NCBI RefSeq assembly: GCF_900176485.1
Contig: NZ_FWYD01000003.1
Span: 124,001-188,000, forward strand
Direction: 5' to 3'
From: Primorskyibacter flagellatus
GTDB lineage: Bacteria; Pseudomonadota; Alphaproteobacteria; Rhodobacterales; Rhodobacteraceae
DNA length: 64,000 nt
Position numbers and translations under genes: made by a program. The notes beneath the pieces are model-generated. The model was not told where the DNA came from and did not search any database. It worked only from the letters and a program-made list of their open reading frames with translations. This document shows, in pieces, positions 26,545 through 35,079 of this stretch. Positions within the stretch are counted from its first letter, which is position 1; each line of letters starts with the position of its first letter.

Positions 26545-27443
26545 TGACCCGGCCCGCTCAAGGGCACCTGGCGATGCTGGCCTTCTCGGCGCTGGTCGCG
26601 GGGTCTTTTTCGCTGGGCAGCCTGGTGGCCAATGAGATCGCGCCTGCTGCCCTGAACACGATGCGGTTCTTCATTGCCGGGGCGGCGCTAGGTGCTGTGG
26701 TGTTTGCCACGGGTGGCATCCCCAGAAAGGCGCTTCGCGCGCCGTGGCGGTATCTGGTGCTCGGCGGGCTGTTCGCGTTCTACTTTGTGATGATGTTCGA
26801 AGGGCTGAAGACCGCAAACCCGGTCAGCACGTCGGCTGTATTCACGCTTAATCCGCTGATGTCCGCCATATTTGGCTGGCTTATATTGCGGCAGGTGACG
26901 ACGCCACGCATGGCGCTGGCGCTGGCCATCGGGGCTGCGGGGGCGCTTTGGGTGGTGTTCCGGGCTGATCTGGACAGGTTGCTGGCGTTCGAGGTCGGGC
27001 AGGGCGAGTTGATCTTCTTTGTCGGCAGCATCGCGCACGCCCTTTATACGCCGATGGTCCGGTTGCTGAACCGCGGTGAATCCGCGTTTGTTTTTTCGTT
27101 CTGTACGGTTGCCGCAGGATTTCTCATGGTCAGCATCTGGGGGTGGCGTGACATCCTAGTAACCGACTGGCTGGCACTGCCTTGGCTGGTCTGGTTCACG
27201 ATTTTGTATGTGGCGATCGCCGCCAGTGCGCTGACTTTCCTGTTGTTGCAATTTGCGGCGCTCAGGCTGCCCTCGGCCAAGGTGTTGGCTTATACCTACC
27301 TCACGCCCAGTTGGGTGCTGCTGTGGGAATTGGGGCTGGGCCACGGCATTCCGCCTGCGCTGGTGATCTGCGGGGTCGGGTTGACAATCATGGCGTTGGT
27401 TTTGCTTCTAAAGGACGAAGAGAGGGTGCCGCTCAGGGTTTGA
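26541..27443 (+). CDS. EamA/DMT family transporter
   Basis: A 300-residue inner-membrane protein with about ten hydrophobic helices arranged as two EamA repeats, typical of drug/metabolite transporters that export metabolites or amino acids. The second repeat includes AYTYLTPSWVLLWELGLGHG, matching the conserved helix-9 loop. The first ATG overlaps the LysR stop (ATGATG), so translation is coupled. The co-transcribed LysR gene suggests shared control. The substrate is not apparent. Confidence 0.87.
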   Translation: MMTRPAQGHLAMLAFSALVAGSFSLGSLVANEIAPAALNTMRFFIAGAALGAVVFATGGIPRKALRAPWRYLVLGGLFAFYFVMMFEGLKTANPVSTSAVFTLNPLMSAIFGWLILRQVTTPRMALALAIGAAGALWVVFRADLDRLLAFEVGQGELIFFVGSIAHALYTPMVRLLNRGESAFVFSFCTVAAGFLMVSIWGWRDILVTDWLALPWLVWFTILYVAIAASALTFLLLQFAALRLPSAKVLAYTYLTPSWVLLWELGLGHGIPPALVICGVGLTIMALVLLLKDEERVPLRV

Positions 27444-27446
27444 CGT

Positions 27447-27800
27447 TCAGGCCGTGTCCCCATCGCCAAACTCGCTGGCCAGAAACCGCTCAAACGCCTC
27501 AAGATTGACCGGCTCGAACTGTCCGAAACCCTGCATCCAGACGCTGGCCTCGCGAAGTGCGTCCGGCTCCAGCTTGCACCATTTGACCCGGCCGCGTTTT
27601 TCTTGGGAAATCAGGCCCGCGCGGGTGAGGATGGCCAGATGCTTGGAAATCGCCGCGAGGCTGATCTCGAACGGCTCGGCCACATCCGTCACCGCCATGT
27701 CATCCTCCAGCAGCAACGACAGGATCGCGCGACGGGTTGGATCGGCCAGGGCCGCAAAGACGGTATCGAGGTCAGTAACCATCCCCGCATAAGCCGACAT
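27447..27800 (-). CDS. ArsR family winged-helix regulator
   Basis: A 117-residue ArsR/SmtB-type DNA-binding protein. LADPTRRAILSLLLEDDMAVTDVAEPFEISLAAISKHLAILTRAGLI carries the classic helix-turn-helix near residues 18-64, followed by the wing KRGRVKWCKL. There is no CxC-type metal site, so it is likely a non-metal member such as those controlling SRPBCC or membrane genes. It is convergent with the DMT gene, their stops 4 bp apart. An internal ATG at 27782 could be the true start. Confidence 0.88.
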   Translation of the reverse strand: MSAYAGMVTDLDTVFAALADPTRRAILSLLLEDDMAVTDVAEPFEISLAAISKHLAILTRAGLISQEKRGRVKWCKLEPDALREASVWMQGFGQFEPVNLEAFERFLASEFGDGDTA

Positions 27801-28122
27801 CGCCCGAGCCGCGTCAAGGCAGTGCTGAGATGCGTGGGCGGCCAGAAAGTTCCATGCAATTTTATACGCAGGCCAGCATAGGCGAAAAATGGCCGCAATA
27901 GCACCGATCCAAAGGCGACTTTGCGCCGATGGTGTGCGGTGCGCGGAACATCGCCCTTCCCGGCGGAGTTGCCCCTACAGTAGCGTCGTAGTAAGCGTCC
28001 CAGCACTGGCCTCGCGCGCAACTGCCTTTGGCGCTGCGCTTTGTTGGTGCGGGGCGGCTTTGAACGCCGATGGGTGATCCGCGATATGCGGACTAGAAAC
28101 ATAGCACCGAATGGAGACTTTC
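27801..28122. other. 322-bp gene-free stretch upstream of the secreted OmpA-like gene
   Basis: It separates the start of the ArsR gene from the divergent OmpA-like gene and should hold both promoters. TTGAAC at 28060 and GATATG at 28083 are 17 bp apart and could be a weak sigma-70 type promoter for the latter. No operator-like dyad stands out. Confidence 0.35.
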
Positions 28123-28656
28123 ATGTACAAACATTTTTTAGGATGCGCGACTGCCGCCGGACTTGGTTTGCTTACCGCCGGGGGGGCTGCGGCGCAGACC
28201 CAATGCGGTGTGATCCTCTTTTTCGCGAACGGTCAGACGGCGCTGTCCGGCGCAGAACAGACAGCACTGGCGGCAAATATCGCGGCGAATCCCGGCGCGT
28301 ATAGCTTGGCCGGATACACAGACTCTACAGGATCTGCCGCCGCGAACGCGTCGATATCGCAGCGTCGCGCCGAGAACGTTGCTTCGATCGTCAGGGCTGT
28401 ATCCGGTTCGAGCGTGACGAGCGCCACAGGGCAGGGCGAGGCGACCCGTCCCGGAACCACCGGTCCTGCGGATCCCCGCAACCGGCGCGTTGAGGTCATC
28501 AAGGATGGCTGTGTCGGTCCGGGTGCCCAAGCTCCGGGTGACGCGAGCGCTGGGTTGGGTGTCGCTGCCACGGTCGGCGCGTTGGGCGTGTTGGCTGTGA
28601 TGACCGACGACGATTCGTCCTCGGGCAGCACATCGGGCACGGGCGGTTCAAACTAG
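28123..28656 (+). CDS. Small secreted OmpA-family protein
   Basis: A 177-residue protein with signal peptide MYKHFLGCATAAGLGLLTAGGAAA, then an OmpA-like domain of about 100 residues (LFFANGQTALSGAEQ, LAGYTDSTGSAAANASISQRRAENV, DPRNRRVEVI). Unlike canonical OmpA domains it has two cysteines, near the start and the end of the domain, that could form a disulfide. The C-terminal tail is a hydrophobic GLGVAATVGALGVLAVM stretch followed by an acidic Ser/Gly-rich end. GGAG lies seven nt before the chosen start. A strong terminator follows. No function is known to me. Confidence 0.8.
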   Translation: MYKHFLGCATAAGLGLLTAGGAAAQTQCGVILFFANGQTALSGAEQTALAANIAANPGAYSLAGYTDSTGSAAANASISQRRAENVASIVRAVSGSSVTSATGQGEATRPGTTGPADPRNRRVEVIKDGCVGPGAQAPGDASAGLGVAATVGALGVLAVMTDDDSSSGSTSGTGGSN

Positions 28657-28723
28657 CCTGACACGACTTCGCGCTTGTCTGACCGCCCGTTCCAGACCGG
28701 GCATGGTCAGGCAAAGCGAAAAG

Positions 28724-28758
28724 ATCCGGGACACGCTGGTCGCGTCCCGGATTTTTTG
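28724..28758 (+). terminator. Rho-independent terminator
   Basis: ATCCGGGAC, an 11-nt loop, GTCCCGGAT and a run of six T: a textbook terminator about 70 bp behind the OmpA-like gene. Confidence 0.9.
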
Positions 28759-28792
28759 TGTGTCGCGATGACATGCAGGGCCAATTGGTCAC

Positions 28793-28808
28793 TCAACCAT
28801 CTGGTTGA
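28793..28808. promoter_or_regulatory. Dyad upstream of the atp operon
   Basis: TCAACCA-TC-TGGTTGA is a perfect 7-bp inverted repeat about 180 bp before atpI. It could be an operator for a dimeric regulator. No regulator gene is next to it. Confidence 0.35.
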
Positions 28809-28990
28809 ATGACGTCAGAGGGGCCCGCGCCGGTCAACTGGCACTGTGGCAGGTTGTCCTCTGGCGGTGACGGATCAATAATATCGTTATTTATCAGTCC
28901 TGTATCTTCCCGTTGGCGCGGCACCAAGGGCGCTTGACTCAATGACCCCCTCGACATAGCAACAGCGCAACCGATTGAAGGGGCACAGGT

Positions 28991-29332
28991 GTGACCGATC
29001 CCGATCAGACACGGCGTCTCGCCGAGCTGGAAAAGCGGATCGAGGCGGCGAAATCCGCCAAGGCACCAAAGCCTCATCAGGAAGAACACTACAGTCAGGC
29101 AAACGTTGCCTGGCGCATGGTGATCGAACTTGTTGCCGGTCTAGGGATCGGTTTCGGCATCGGATACGGGCTGGACATCCTTTTTGGGACCACCCCGTTC
29201 CTCATGGTGCTGTTTGTAATGCTGGGCCTTGCTGCGGGCGTGAAGACGATGCTTCGCACCGCGCAGGAGATCCAGAAAAACACTGAGGCCGAACAGGCCC
29301 GCGACGACGAGAGGATAGAGGATGGCGACTGA
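28991..29332 (+). CDS. atpI: F0F1 ATP synthase accessory protein AtpI
   Basis: A 113-residue membrane protein encoded first in the operon, thought to help assemble the c-ring. It starts at GTG with GAAGGGG about eight nt upstream. A charged N-terminus (residues 1-38) is followed by two membrane helices near 40-63 and 67-86, with [11 protein letters not shown] and AAGVKTML. Its 3' end overlaps atpB by 11 nt. Alphaproteobacterial atp operons usually carry this gene at this position. Confidence 0.9.
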   Translation: MTDPDQTRRLAELEKRIEAAKSAKAPKPHQEEHYSQANVAWRMVIELVAGLGIGFGIGYGLDILFGTTPFLMVLFVMLGLAAGVKTMLRTAQEIQKNTEAEQARDDERIEDGD

Positions 29333-30077
29333 AGCGCAGGGCGAAGAGGGCGGCCTGGTTTTCCACCCGATGGATCAGTTCATCGTCAAGCCGCTGTTCG
29401 GCGACGGGAATGTTGGCATGTTCACCATCACCAACGTGACGCTTTGGATGGCGATTGCCGTCTTGGCAATCGTCGGGCTGATGGTTCTGGCAACCTCGCG
29501 CCGTGGTGTGATTCCGTCGCGCGGTCAGTCGATTGCAGAACTTGCCTACGGCTTTGTCTACAAGATGGTCGAAGACGTCGCCGGCAAGGATGGCGTCAAG
29601 TTCTTCCCCTATATCATGACCCTGTTCATGTTCATCGTGACCGCCAACTTCCTTGGTCTGGTGCCAATGGCCTTCACCACGACCTCGCATTTCGCTGTGA
29701 CCGGCGTGCTGGCACTGCTGGTGTTCTTCACTGTGACAATCGTGGGCTTCGTCAAGCACGGCACGACATTCCTGGGCCTCTTCTGGGTTGCCTCGGCCCC
29801 GCTGGCGCTGCGTCCGGTTCTGGCGATCATCGAGGTGATTTCCTACTTCGTGCGCCCGGTCAGCCACTCCATTCGTCTTGGTGGCAACCTGATGGCCGGC
29901 CACGCGGTGGTCAAGGTTTTCGCAGGCTTCGCTGCTATCGCAGTTGTCAGCCCGCTTTCGGTGGTTGCGATCACCGCCATGTACGGTCTGGAACTGCTGG
30001 TGGCCTTCATTCAGGCCTACGTCTTCACGATCCTGACCTGCGTGTATCTCAAGGACGCGCTGCACCCGTCCCATTAA
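29322..30077 (+). CDS. atpB: F0F1 ATP synthase subunit a
   Basis: A 251-residue inner-membrane subunit that forms the proton half-channels of F0. The essential arginine is in [14 protein letters not shown] near residue 185, and [10 protein letters not shown]-like helices and [22 protein letters not shown] complete the C-terminus. AGAGG precedes the start, which lies inside the end of atpI. Confidence 0.96.
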   Translation: MATEAQGEEGGLVFHPMDQFIVKPLFGDGNVGMFTITNVTLWMAIAVLAIVGLMVLATSRRGVIPSRGQSIAELAYGFVYKMVEDVAGKDGVKFFPYIMTLFMFIVTANFLGLVPMAFTTTSHFAVTGVLALLVFFTVTIVGFVKHGTTFLGLFWVASAPLALRPVLAIIEVISYFVRPVSHSIRLGGNLMAGHAVVKVFAGFAAIAVVSPLSVVAITAMYGLELLVAFIQAYVFTILTCVYLKDALHPSH

Positions 30078-30082
30078 CGACC

Positions 30083-30107
30083 GTGGTGGCGGGACAGCCC
30101 GCCCCAC
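30083..30107 (+). other. Stem-loop between atpB and atpE
   Basis: GTGGTGGCGGG-ACAG-CCCGCCCCAC forms a GC-rich hairpin with one bulge in the 78-bp gap. Without a T tract it is more likely to protect or adjust the downstream message than to terminate it, which would fit the high copy number of subunit c. Confidence 0.55.
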
Positions 30108-30155
30108 GCCCGACACTCTGACAATACTCAACTTCCAATCGTAAGGAGAATTCAC

Positions 30156-30380
30156 ATGGAAGGCGATCTCGCACATATCGGCGCAGGCCTGGCAGCAATC
30201 GGTTCCGGCGCAGCCGCTATCGGTGTTGGTAACGTGGCTGGCAACTTCCTGTCCGGCGCTCTGCGCAACCCATCGGCAGCCGCTGGTCAGACAGCAACGC
30301 TGTTCATCGGTATCGCGTTTGCAGAAGCCCTGGGGATCTTCTCGTTCCTCGTTGCTCTGCTGCTGATGTTCGCAGTCTAA
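30156..30380 (+). CDS. atpE: F0F1 ATP synthase subunit c
   Basis: A 74-residue two-helix proteolipid forming the rotating c-ring. The glycine-rich first helix ([21 protein letters not shown]), the polar loop ALRNPSAA and the proton-binding Glu57 in GIAFAEALG are all present. A strong site (AAGGAG) precedes the ATG. It is flanked by hairpins on both sides. Confidence 0.97.
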   Translation: MEGDLAHIGAGLAAIGSGAAAIGVGNVAGNFLSGALRNPSAAAGQTATLFIGIAFAEALGIFSFLVALLLMFAV

Positions 30381-30404
30381 ACCGCACGGATATGATCCTT
30401 ACGG

Positions 30405-30436
30405 ACGGGCGGAGCCACCACGCGTGGGCCGCCCGT
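30405..30436 (+). other. Stem-loop between atpE and atpF'
   Basis: ACGGGCGG and CCGCCCGT pair around a 16-nt interior that itself includes CCAC/GTGG. It has no T run. Its place just past atpE suggests 3' stabilisation of the c-subunit message. Confidence 0.55.
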
Positions 30437-30467
30437 TGTAGCGAAATTTCCGACGGAGGACGGTGAC

Positions 30468-31037
30468 ATGGCAACCGAAACGCATGAGGCCGTAGGCGAG
30501 GGCCTTGCGGACGCCACCGGGGTTGCGGCGCATGGCGCCGATGCCGCTCCGGGGATGCCGCAACTCGACTTCTCGACCTTCAGCAACCAGATCTTCTGGC
30601 TGATGGTCACGCTGGTCGTAATCTATTTTGTCCTCTCGCGCATTGCGTTGCCACGCATTGCTGCGGTTCTGGCGGAACGTCAGGGGGCAATCACGAATGA
30701 CCTTACCGCAGCGGAGGACCTGAAGCGTCAGGCCGTTGAGGCTGAGGAAACATATAACAAGGCCTTGGCCGATGCCCGCGCCGAGGCGCAGAAAATCGTT
30801 GCCGAAGCCAAGGAAGAGATTCAGGCAGAGCTGGACGTGCAAATCGCCAAGGCCGACGCCGAAATCGCTGCCAAATCTGCCGAGTCGGAAAAGGCAATCG
30901 CTGAAATCCGCGCCACGGCGATGGAAAATGTCGAGGTTGTCGCAAAGGACACCGCAGGCGAGATCGTGCGTGCACTGGGTGGCAAGGCTGATGCCTCCAC
31001 CGTGGATGCCGCCGTCAACAACCGGATCAAGGGGTGA
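30468..31037 (+). CDS. atpF': F0F1 ATP synthase subunit b'
   Basis: A 189-residue peripheral-stalk subunit. A soluble N-terminus of about 35 residues precedes the membrane helix [25 protein letters not shown], then a long coiled coil. The diverged duplicate b' pairs with b in phototrophs and most alphaproteobacteria. GGAGG lies eight nt before the start. It overlaps the next gene by a few nt at the GTG noted there. Confidence 0.93.
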   Translation: MATETHEAVGEGLADATGVAAHGADAAPGMPQLDFSTFSNQIFWLMVTLVVIYFVLSRIALPRIAAVLAERQGAITNDLTAAEDLKRQAVEAEETYNKALADARAEAQKIVAEAKEEIQAELDVQIAKADAEIAAKSAESEKAIAEIRATAMENVEVVAKDTAGEIVRALGGKADASTVDAAVNNRIKG

Positions 31038-31042
31038 AAGAC

Positions 31043-31603
31043 ATGCGCAAGCTGACACTGACTGCCCTTCTGGGACTGACCGCTGCCCCGGCACATGCCG
31101 CGACGGGGCCGTTTTTCTCGCTTCACAACACGGATTTCGTCGTGTTGCTGGCCTTCCTGCTTTTCCTCATCGTGCTGGTCTATTTCAAAGTGCCGTCGAT
31201 GCTGGGCGGTATGCTGGACAAGCGCGCCGAGGGCATCCGCGACGATCTGGACGAAGCGCGTGCCTTGCGTGAAGAAGCGCAGACCTTGCTGGCCTCATAT
31301 GAGCGCAAGCAACGCGAAGTGCAGGATCAGGCGGACCGCATCGTCGCCCATGCCCGCACCGAAGCAGAGCTTGCAGCGGAGCAGGCGAAGGTCGATCTGG
31401 AAAAATCCATCGCCCGCCGTCTGCACGCCGCCGAAGAGCAGATCACCTCTGCCCAGGCGGCTGCCGTGAAGGATGTTCGCGACAAGGCAATCACCATTGC
31501 CGTTGCTGCGGCGCGCGATGTGATCGCCAAACAGATGTCCGAAGCAGACAGCAAAAAACTGATCGACGACTCCATAAGCGTTGTTGGGCAAAAGCTGCAC
31601 TGA
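31043..31603 (+). CDS. atpF: F0F1 ATP synthase subunit b
   Basis: A 186-residue stalk subunit. The N-terminus [21 protein letters not shown] resembles a cleavable signal, followed by the membrane helix [20 protein letters not shown] and a long coiled coil. The ATG at 31043 has AAGGGG eight nt upstream. An in-frame GTG at 31034 overlapping the b' stop is an alternative. The genes of F1 (atpHAGDC) are not in the window. Confidence 0.92.
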   Translation: MRKLTLTALLGLTAAPAHAATGPFFSLHNTDFVVLLAFLLFLIVLVYFKVPSMLGGMLDKRAEGIRDDLDEARALREEAQTLLASYERKQREVQDQADRIVAHARTEAELAAEQAKVDLEKSIARRLHAAEEQITSAQAAAVKDVRDKAITIAVAAARDVIAKQMSEADSKKLIDDSISVVGQKLH

Positions 31604-31634
31604 ACGGACGCTTCACGCTGACAAAGATTGTGAC

Positions 31635-31660
31635 AAGGCCCGCATCGCGTCGGGCCTTTT
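31635..31660 (+). terminator. Terminator of the atpIBEF'F operon
   Basis: AAGGCCCG-CATCGCGT-CGGGCCTTTT: 8-bp stem with a short T run about 30 bp behind atpF. Confidence 0.85.
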
Positions 31661-31687
31661 CGCGTTTTCAGGATGGGATCTGAGGGA

Positions 31688-32332
31688 TCAGAAACCGCCA
31701 AGCCGCTTGAAGCTCATAGAGATATGGGCGCGCCGCAAAAGCCCCACGGCCCGAAGGTCGCCTGTGCTCAATGCCGTGTGGATCTGCCAGATTTCGGCCG
31801 CGAAAATCTGGACCTCTGACAGCAGGTCCAGATCCGGGATCGCGAGCAGCCAGATACGCGCCGTCTGGTAATACAGCCGGTCTGACACCTGACACAGCGC
31901 GGCGTTGCTTGTCAGGCTTGTCAGGAATTGATGCAGATGCATGTTCAGGACCGCAAAGGCGCGCGGGTCCGGCCTTATAACCAGCGCCTCGGTCTGACGA
32001 CAAAGCGCATCAAGACGTTGCAGGTCGGCGGGCCGCACGGGGCGGGGCGAAAGCTGTCCTGCCAACTGCGCCAGTTCCATCCGCAATTCGTAGGTTTGGG
32101 CCATTGTTCTTATATTGGCATCGGTCACGATGGTGCCGATCCCGTGCCGGGTCTGAACCAACCCTTCGTCTTCCAGCCGCGCCAATACCCGCCTTACCGG
32201 GGTCCGCGACGTTTTGAACTCTGTCGCCAGTTCGGCCTCTGACAGGCGGGTGCCGGGCGTGTAGTCCAGCAGGCAAATTCGGTCGCGAAGGGCCGCGTGC
32301 ATGCGTGCGAACCGTTCCGATGCTTCGGTCAC
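31688..32332 (-). CDS. GntR family transcriptional regulator (FCD type)
   Basis: A 214-residue regulator. The winged helix-turn-helix occupies about residues 10-72 (YTPGTRLSEAELATEFKTSRTPVRRVLARLEDEGLV), then an all-helical FCD effector domain. FCD proteins bind small organic acids or amino acid derivatives. I prefer the GTG at 32332, whose GTGA overlaps the ArgE-like stop, over the ATG at 32374. It is the last gene of a minus-strand run with the deacetylase and M24 genes, and likely controls that run and perhaps the divergent importer. Confidence 0.85.
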   Translation of the reverse strand: MTEASERFARMHAALRDRICLLDYTPGTRLSEAELATEFKTSRTPVRRVLARLEDEGLVQTRHGIGTIVTDANIRTMAQTYELRMELAQLAGQLSPRPVRPADLQRLDALCRQTEALVIRPDPRAFAVLNMHLHQFLTSLTSNAALCQVSDRLYYQTARIWLLAIPDLDLLSEVQIFAAEIWQIHTALSTGDLRAVGLLRRAHISMSFKRLGGF

Positions 32333-33489
32333 GCGGCGCAGCTTTCGCCTAGGCGCTCCAGCATGGTCAGGCATTGCGATAGCTGGTCGAGGGCGACGAA
32401 TTCATCGGGTTTATGCGCCTGTGCGATGGATCCCGGCCCGCACAGCACCACCGACATGCCGAGCGCCTGAAACAGCCCTGCTTCGGTGCCGAAAGGCACG
32501 ACATCGGCGCTGTTGATCCCGGTCAATTCCGCGATCAGGTGCCGCGCGGCATTGTCATCGACGGGTTCCAGCCCCACGACCTCGCCCACCGTTTCGGTCG
32601 AGATGTCGGCATCCGGCCAGATCCGCTGCATTTCCGGCAGCAACTCCTTGGCCACCAGATCATGCAGCGCCTGTTTGACAAAGGCGGAATCCGCATCCCG
32701 CACCGGCCGCATCTCCCATTCCAACTCGGCTTTGCCGGGGATGACATTATGCGCGACACCGCCCGACAGACGCCCGACATTTACCGTGGTCCAAGGCGGA
32801 TCATAGCGGCTGGACGCAGGCGCGCGGGTGCGCAGCTCATCGGCCAGTTGCATCAATCGGTTGACATAGCGCACCGCGTATAACACCGCGTTCACGCCAC
32901 GGTCGGGGGCGGAACCGTGGCCTTCAAGGCCGGTAAATCGCGTGGTGTATTCACAGCAGCCTTTGTGACCCTCGATCACGCCCATCATCGTTGGTTCGCC
33001 TACGATCGCAACGGATGGCAAGGTGTCGCGGCCGCGAAGAACCTCGACCAGCGATTGCGCACCAAGGCACCCAACCTCTTCGTCATGGGTAAAGGCGAAA
33101 TGGATCGGGCGGCGCAGATTGCGCGCGGCGAAGACCGGTGCCAGTGCCAGTGTGGCGGCGATGAAGCCCTTCATGTCGCAGGTGCCGCGCCCAAAGAGGC
33201 GACCATCCTCTTCCCGCATGTCCCACGGATCGCCTGACCAGTCCTGATCGGTGACGGGGACCACATCGGAATGACCTGACAGCACGACACCGCCGCTGAT
33301 ATCGGGGCCGAGCGTGGCAAACAGGTTGCATTTGTGGCCCGTCTCGTCGTGCATCAGATCGACCCGCGCGCCAAATGCCTCCAACCGGTTGGCCATATAG
33401 TCCATCATTTCGAGGTTGCTGTCGCAAGAGACGGTCGGAAAGCCGATCAGGTCGCGCAGGATAAGTTGGGTGTGGGCGAGGTTATTCAT
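32329..33489 (-). CDS. ArgE-like acetylornithine deacetylase (M20)
   Basis: A 386-residue cytosolic zinc deacetylase with ArgE features: LSGHSDVVPV (first metal His), TCDMKGF, HDEEVGCLG with the catalytic Glu, and VGEPTMM; the closing His is in IAQAHKPDEF. ArgE releases acetate from N2-acetylornithine. Here it overlaps the M24 gene by 4 nt (ATGA) and the regulator by 4 nt, and faces a polyamine-type importer. That context argues for a catabolic N-acetyl amino acid substrate rather than arginine biosynthesis. If the M24 enzyme is an ectoine hydrolase, the product N-acetyl-2,4-diaminobutyrate would be a natural substrate. Confidence 0.88.
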   Translation of the reverse strand: MNNLAHTQLILRDLIGFPTVSCDSNLEMMDYMANRLEAFGARVDLMHDETGHKCNLFATLGPDISGGVVLSGHSDVVPVTDQDWSGDPWDMREEDGRLFGRGTCDMKGFIAATLALAPVFAARNLRRPIHFAFTHDEEVGCLGAQSLVEVLRGRDTLPSVAIVGEPTMMGVIEGHKGCCEYTTRFTGLEGHGSAPDRGVNAVLYAVRYVNRLMQLADELRTRAPASSRYDPPWTTVNVGRLSGGVAHNVIPGKAELEWEMRPVRDADSAFVKQALHDLVAKELLPEMQRIWPDADISTETVGEVVGLEPVDDNAARHLIAELTGINSADVVPFGTEAGLFQALGMSVVLCGPGSIAQAHKPDEFVALDQLSQCLTMLERLGESCAA

Positions 33490-34694
33490 GGTTTGACATA
33501 TAGTTTGCGTGGTCGGTTGCAGAAGGTCTCGGCCGGGCCGTTGTCGCGGATCAAGATCGACTCGGTAATCTCCAGCCCCCAGTCCTCCATCCACAGGCCG
33601 GGCATGAAGTGGAATGTCATGCCTGCTTGCAAAACGGTTTCGTCTTCGGCCCGCAGCGAAATTGTGCGTTCGCCCCAGTCGGGCGGGTAGCTGAGGCCAA
33701 TCGGATAGCCGCATCGGGCGCTGCGCGCGATCCCCGCGCGGTCCAGGGGGGCGGCAAGTGCCGCGGCGATGTCGCTGGCGCGGGCACCGGGGCGCGCGAC
33801 GTCCAGCCCGGCTTCCAAACCTTCGACCAATGCGGCCTCGGCCCGCAGGATGGTATCATCGGGTTGACCCAGAAAGATCGTCCGGCAGAACGGCGCGTGG
33901 TAGCGGCGATAGCAGCCGGAAATTTCAAAAAAGGTCGCCTCGCCATTGGCAAACGGGCGTCCGTCCCATGTCAGATGCGGTGCGGCGGCATCCGATCCGG
34001 AAGGCAGCAGCGGCACAATCGCGGGATAGTCGCCCCAATGCCCGTCGATCCCGTGCAGCGCGTCACGGTAGACCCCGGCCACGATCTCGTTCTTGGGGAT
34101 GCCGGGTTCGACCCGTTCCACCAGCCCGTCGATGATCTTTTCGGAAATCGCGGCGGCGCGGCGCATGAACAGGATCTCTTCGTCGGACTTAATGCCGCGT
34201 TCCCAGTTCACCATCGCCGTTGCGTCCACCAGTGTCGCCTTTGGCATTGCGGCACTCAGCGCAGAATGGGCCTTGGCTGAGTAATAATAATTCTCCATTT
34301 CCACGCCAAGTCTGGCCCGCTCCAGTCCGATATAGACCAGACGTTCGGCAAGATCGTCCATCGGGTGGCATTCGGTGGATTGCACGAAACTGTCGGCATA
34401 GCCCCAGACGCGTTCGTCGGCCATCCAGACAGTCCGAACCGCGCCGTTGCTGTCCTGCCGTCGGCCCCACCAGACCGGATCAAAGTCGTGCTGAATAACA
34501 ACGCCTTGATGCACATAGAATGACCAACCGTCATACCCGGTCAACCAAGCCATATTCGAAGGATCCGTGATCAGCAGCGCGTCCAATCCCGCACGATCCA
34601 TCGCGGCGCGCGTCTGGGCCAGACGCCGACCGTATTCCGCGGCGGTGAAGGGAAGTTCTTTGTGAAAACGGTGAAATGCCATTGCGGTGTCCAT
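33486..34694 (-). CDS. M24-family amidohydrolase, DoeA/EutD (ectoine hydrolase)-like
   Basis: A pita-bread-fold protein of about 402 residues. Segments TDPSNMAWLTGYDGWSFYVHQ, YPAIVPLLPSG, CGYPIGLSYPPDWGER, FHFMPGLW and EITESIL resemble, from memory, ectoine hydrolases DoeA/EutD, which open ectoine to N-acetyl-diaminobutyrates. The aminopeptidase metal ligands are not all kept: the region usually holding two Asp reads FFEISGCYRRYHAPFCRT, as in creatinase-type members. The start is uncertain (34742, 34724, 34694 or 34682); 34694 is a compromise near where relatives begin. It heads the minus-strand run and is divergent from the importer genes. Confidence 0.75.
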   Translation of the reverse strand: MDTAMAFHRFHKELPFTAAEYGRRLAQTRAAMDRAGLDALLITDPSNMAWLTGYDGWSFYVHQGVVIQHDFDPVWWGRRQDSNGAVRTVWMADERVWGYADSFVQSTECHPMDDLAERLVYIGLERARLGVEMENYYYSAKAHSALSAAMPKATLVDATAMVNWERGIKSDEEILFMRRAAAISEKIIDGLVERVEPGIPKNEIVAGVYRDALHGIDGHWGDYPAIVPLLPSGSDAAAPHLTWDGRPFANGEATFFEISGCYRRYHAPFCRTIFLGQPDDTILRAEAALVEGLEAGLDVARPGARASDIAAALAAPLDRAGIARSARCGYPIGLSYPPDWGERTISLRAEDETVLQAGMTFHFMPGLWMEDWGLEITESILIRDNGPAETFCNRPRKLYVKP

Positions 34695-34742
34695 AGCCTG
34701 AGGTTTCACAAGTTTGCCGTACATGTACACAACCCCGATCAT

Positions 34743-35079
34743 CCAAAAACGACATGAGGCCTCGAATTTGGCGGATTCGTGTTAAAATTTGTGCAAATCC
34801 ACAAGCAAATTCAGGGTGTGCGCCTTTAAGTTGTGCGCATCAACTGAAGAATTTTGATTCTCGGACGGTCCTGCGGACAAACACGACCAAAGATCGTCTG
34901 CCAATAGCAGGAACACACCATGAATTGCGTACAAAATACGCAGAATCGGCCTGAATTGCGTAACACTGACATACGCTTAGCCTATTTCCAGCCAAAGCGG
35001 TTGCAACGAAAGGCCTTAGCGGGTTTAGTTGAGGGAAGATAATGCGGAACGAACCGCGAAAAAATATGGGGAGCCAAGT
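34743..35079. promoter_or_regulatory. Divergent control region between the M24 and importer genes
   Basis: This AT-richer stretch should hold promoters in both directions. TTTGTG-CAAATC-CACAAG at about 34788-34805 is one dyad. Further right are two TGAATTGCGTA repeats and TGCGTA/TACGCA dyads, listed separately. No convincing gene lies here; a long minus-strand frame crossing it is a shadow of the ATPase gene. Confidence 0.6.
34921..34976. promoter_or_regulatory. Repeated TGCGTA operator-like sites
   Basis: TGAATTGCGTA occurs at 34921-34931 and again at 34952-34962, 31 bp apart, which is three helical turns. Each TGCGTA is followed by an inverted half: TACGCA at 34937-34942 (5-nt spacer) and TACGC at 34972-34976 (9-nt spacer). 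A dimeric regulator such as the nearby GntR protein could bind here, about 100-160 bp before the importer start. Confidence 0.55.

Larger units (their letters stand above)
28657..28990. other. 334-bp gene-free stretch before the atp operon
   Basis: It holds the terminator of the OmpA-like gene, a dyad at 28793 and presumably the promoter of the atpIBEF'F operon. No further reading frame is convincing. Confidence 0.5.
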
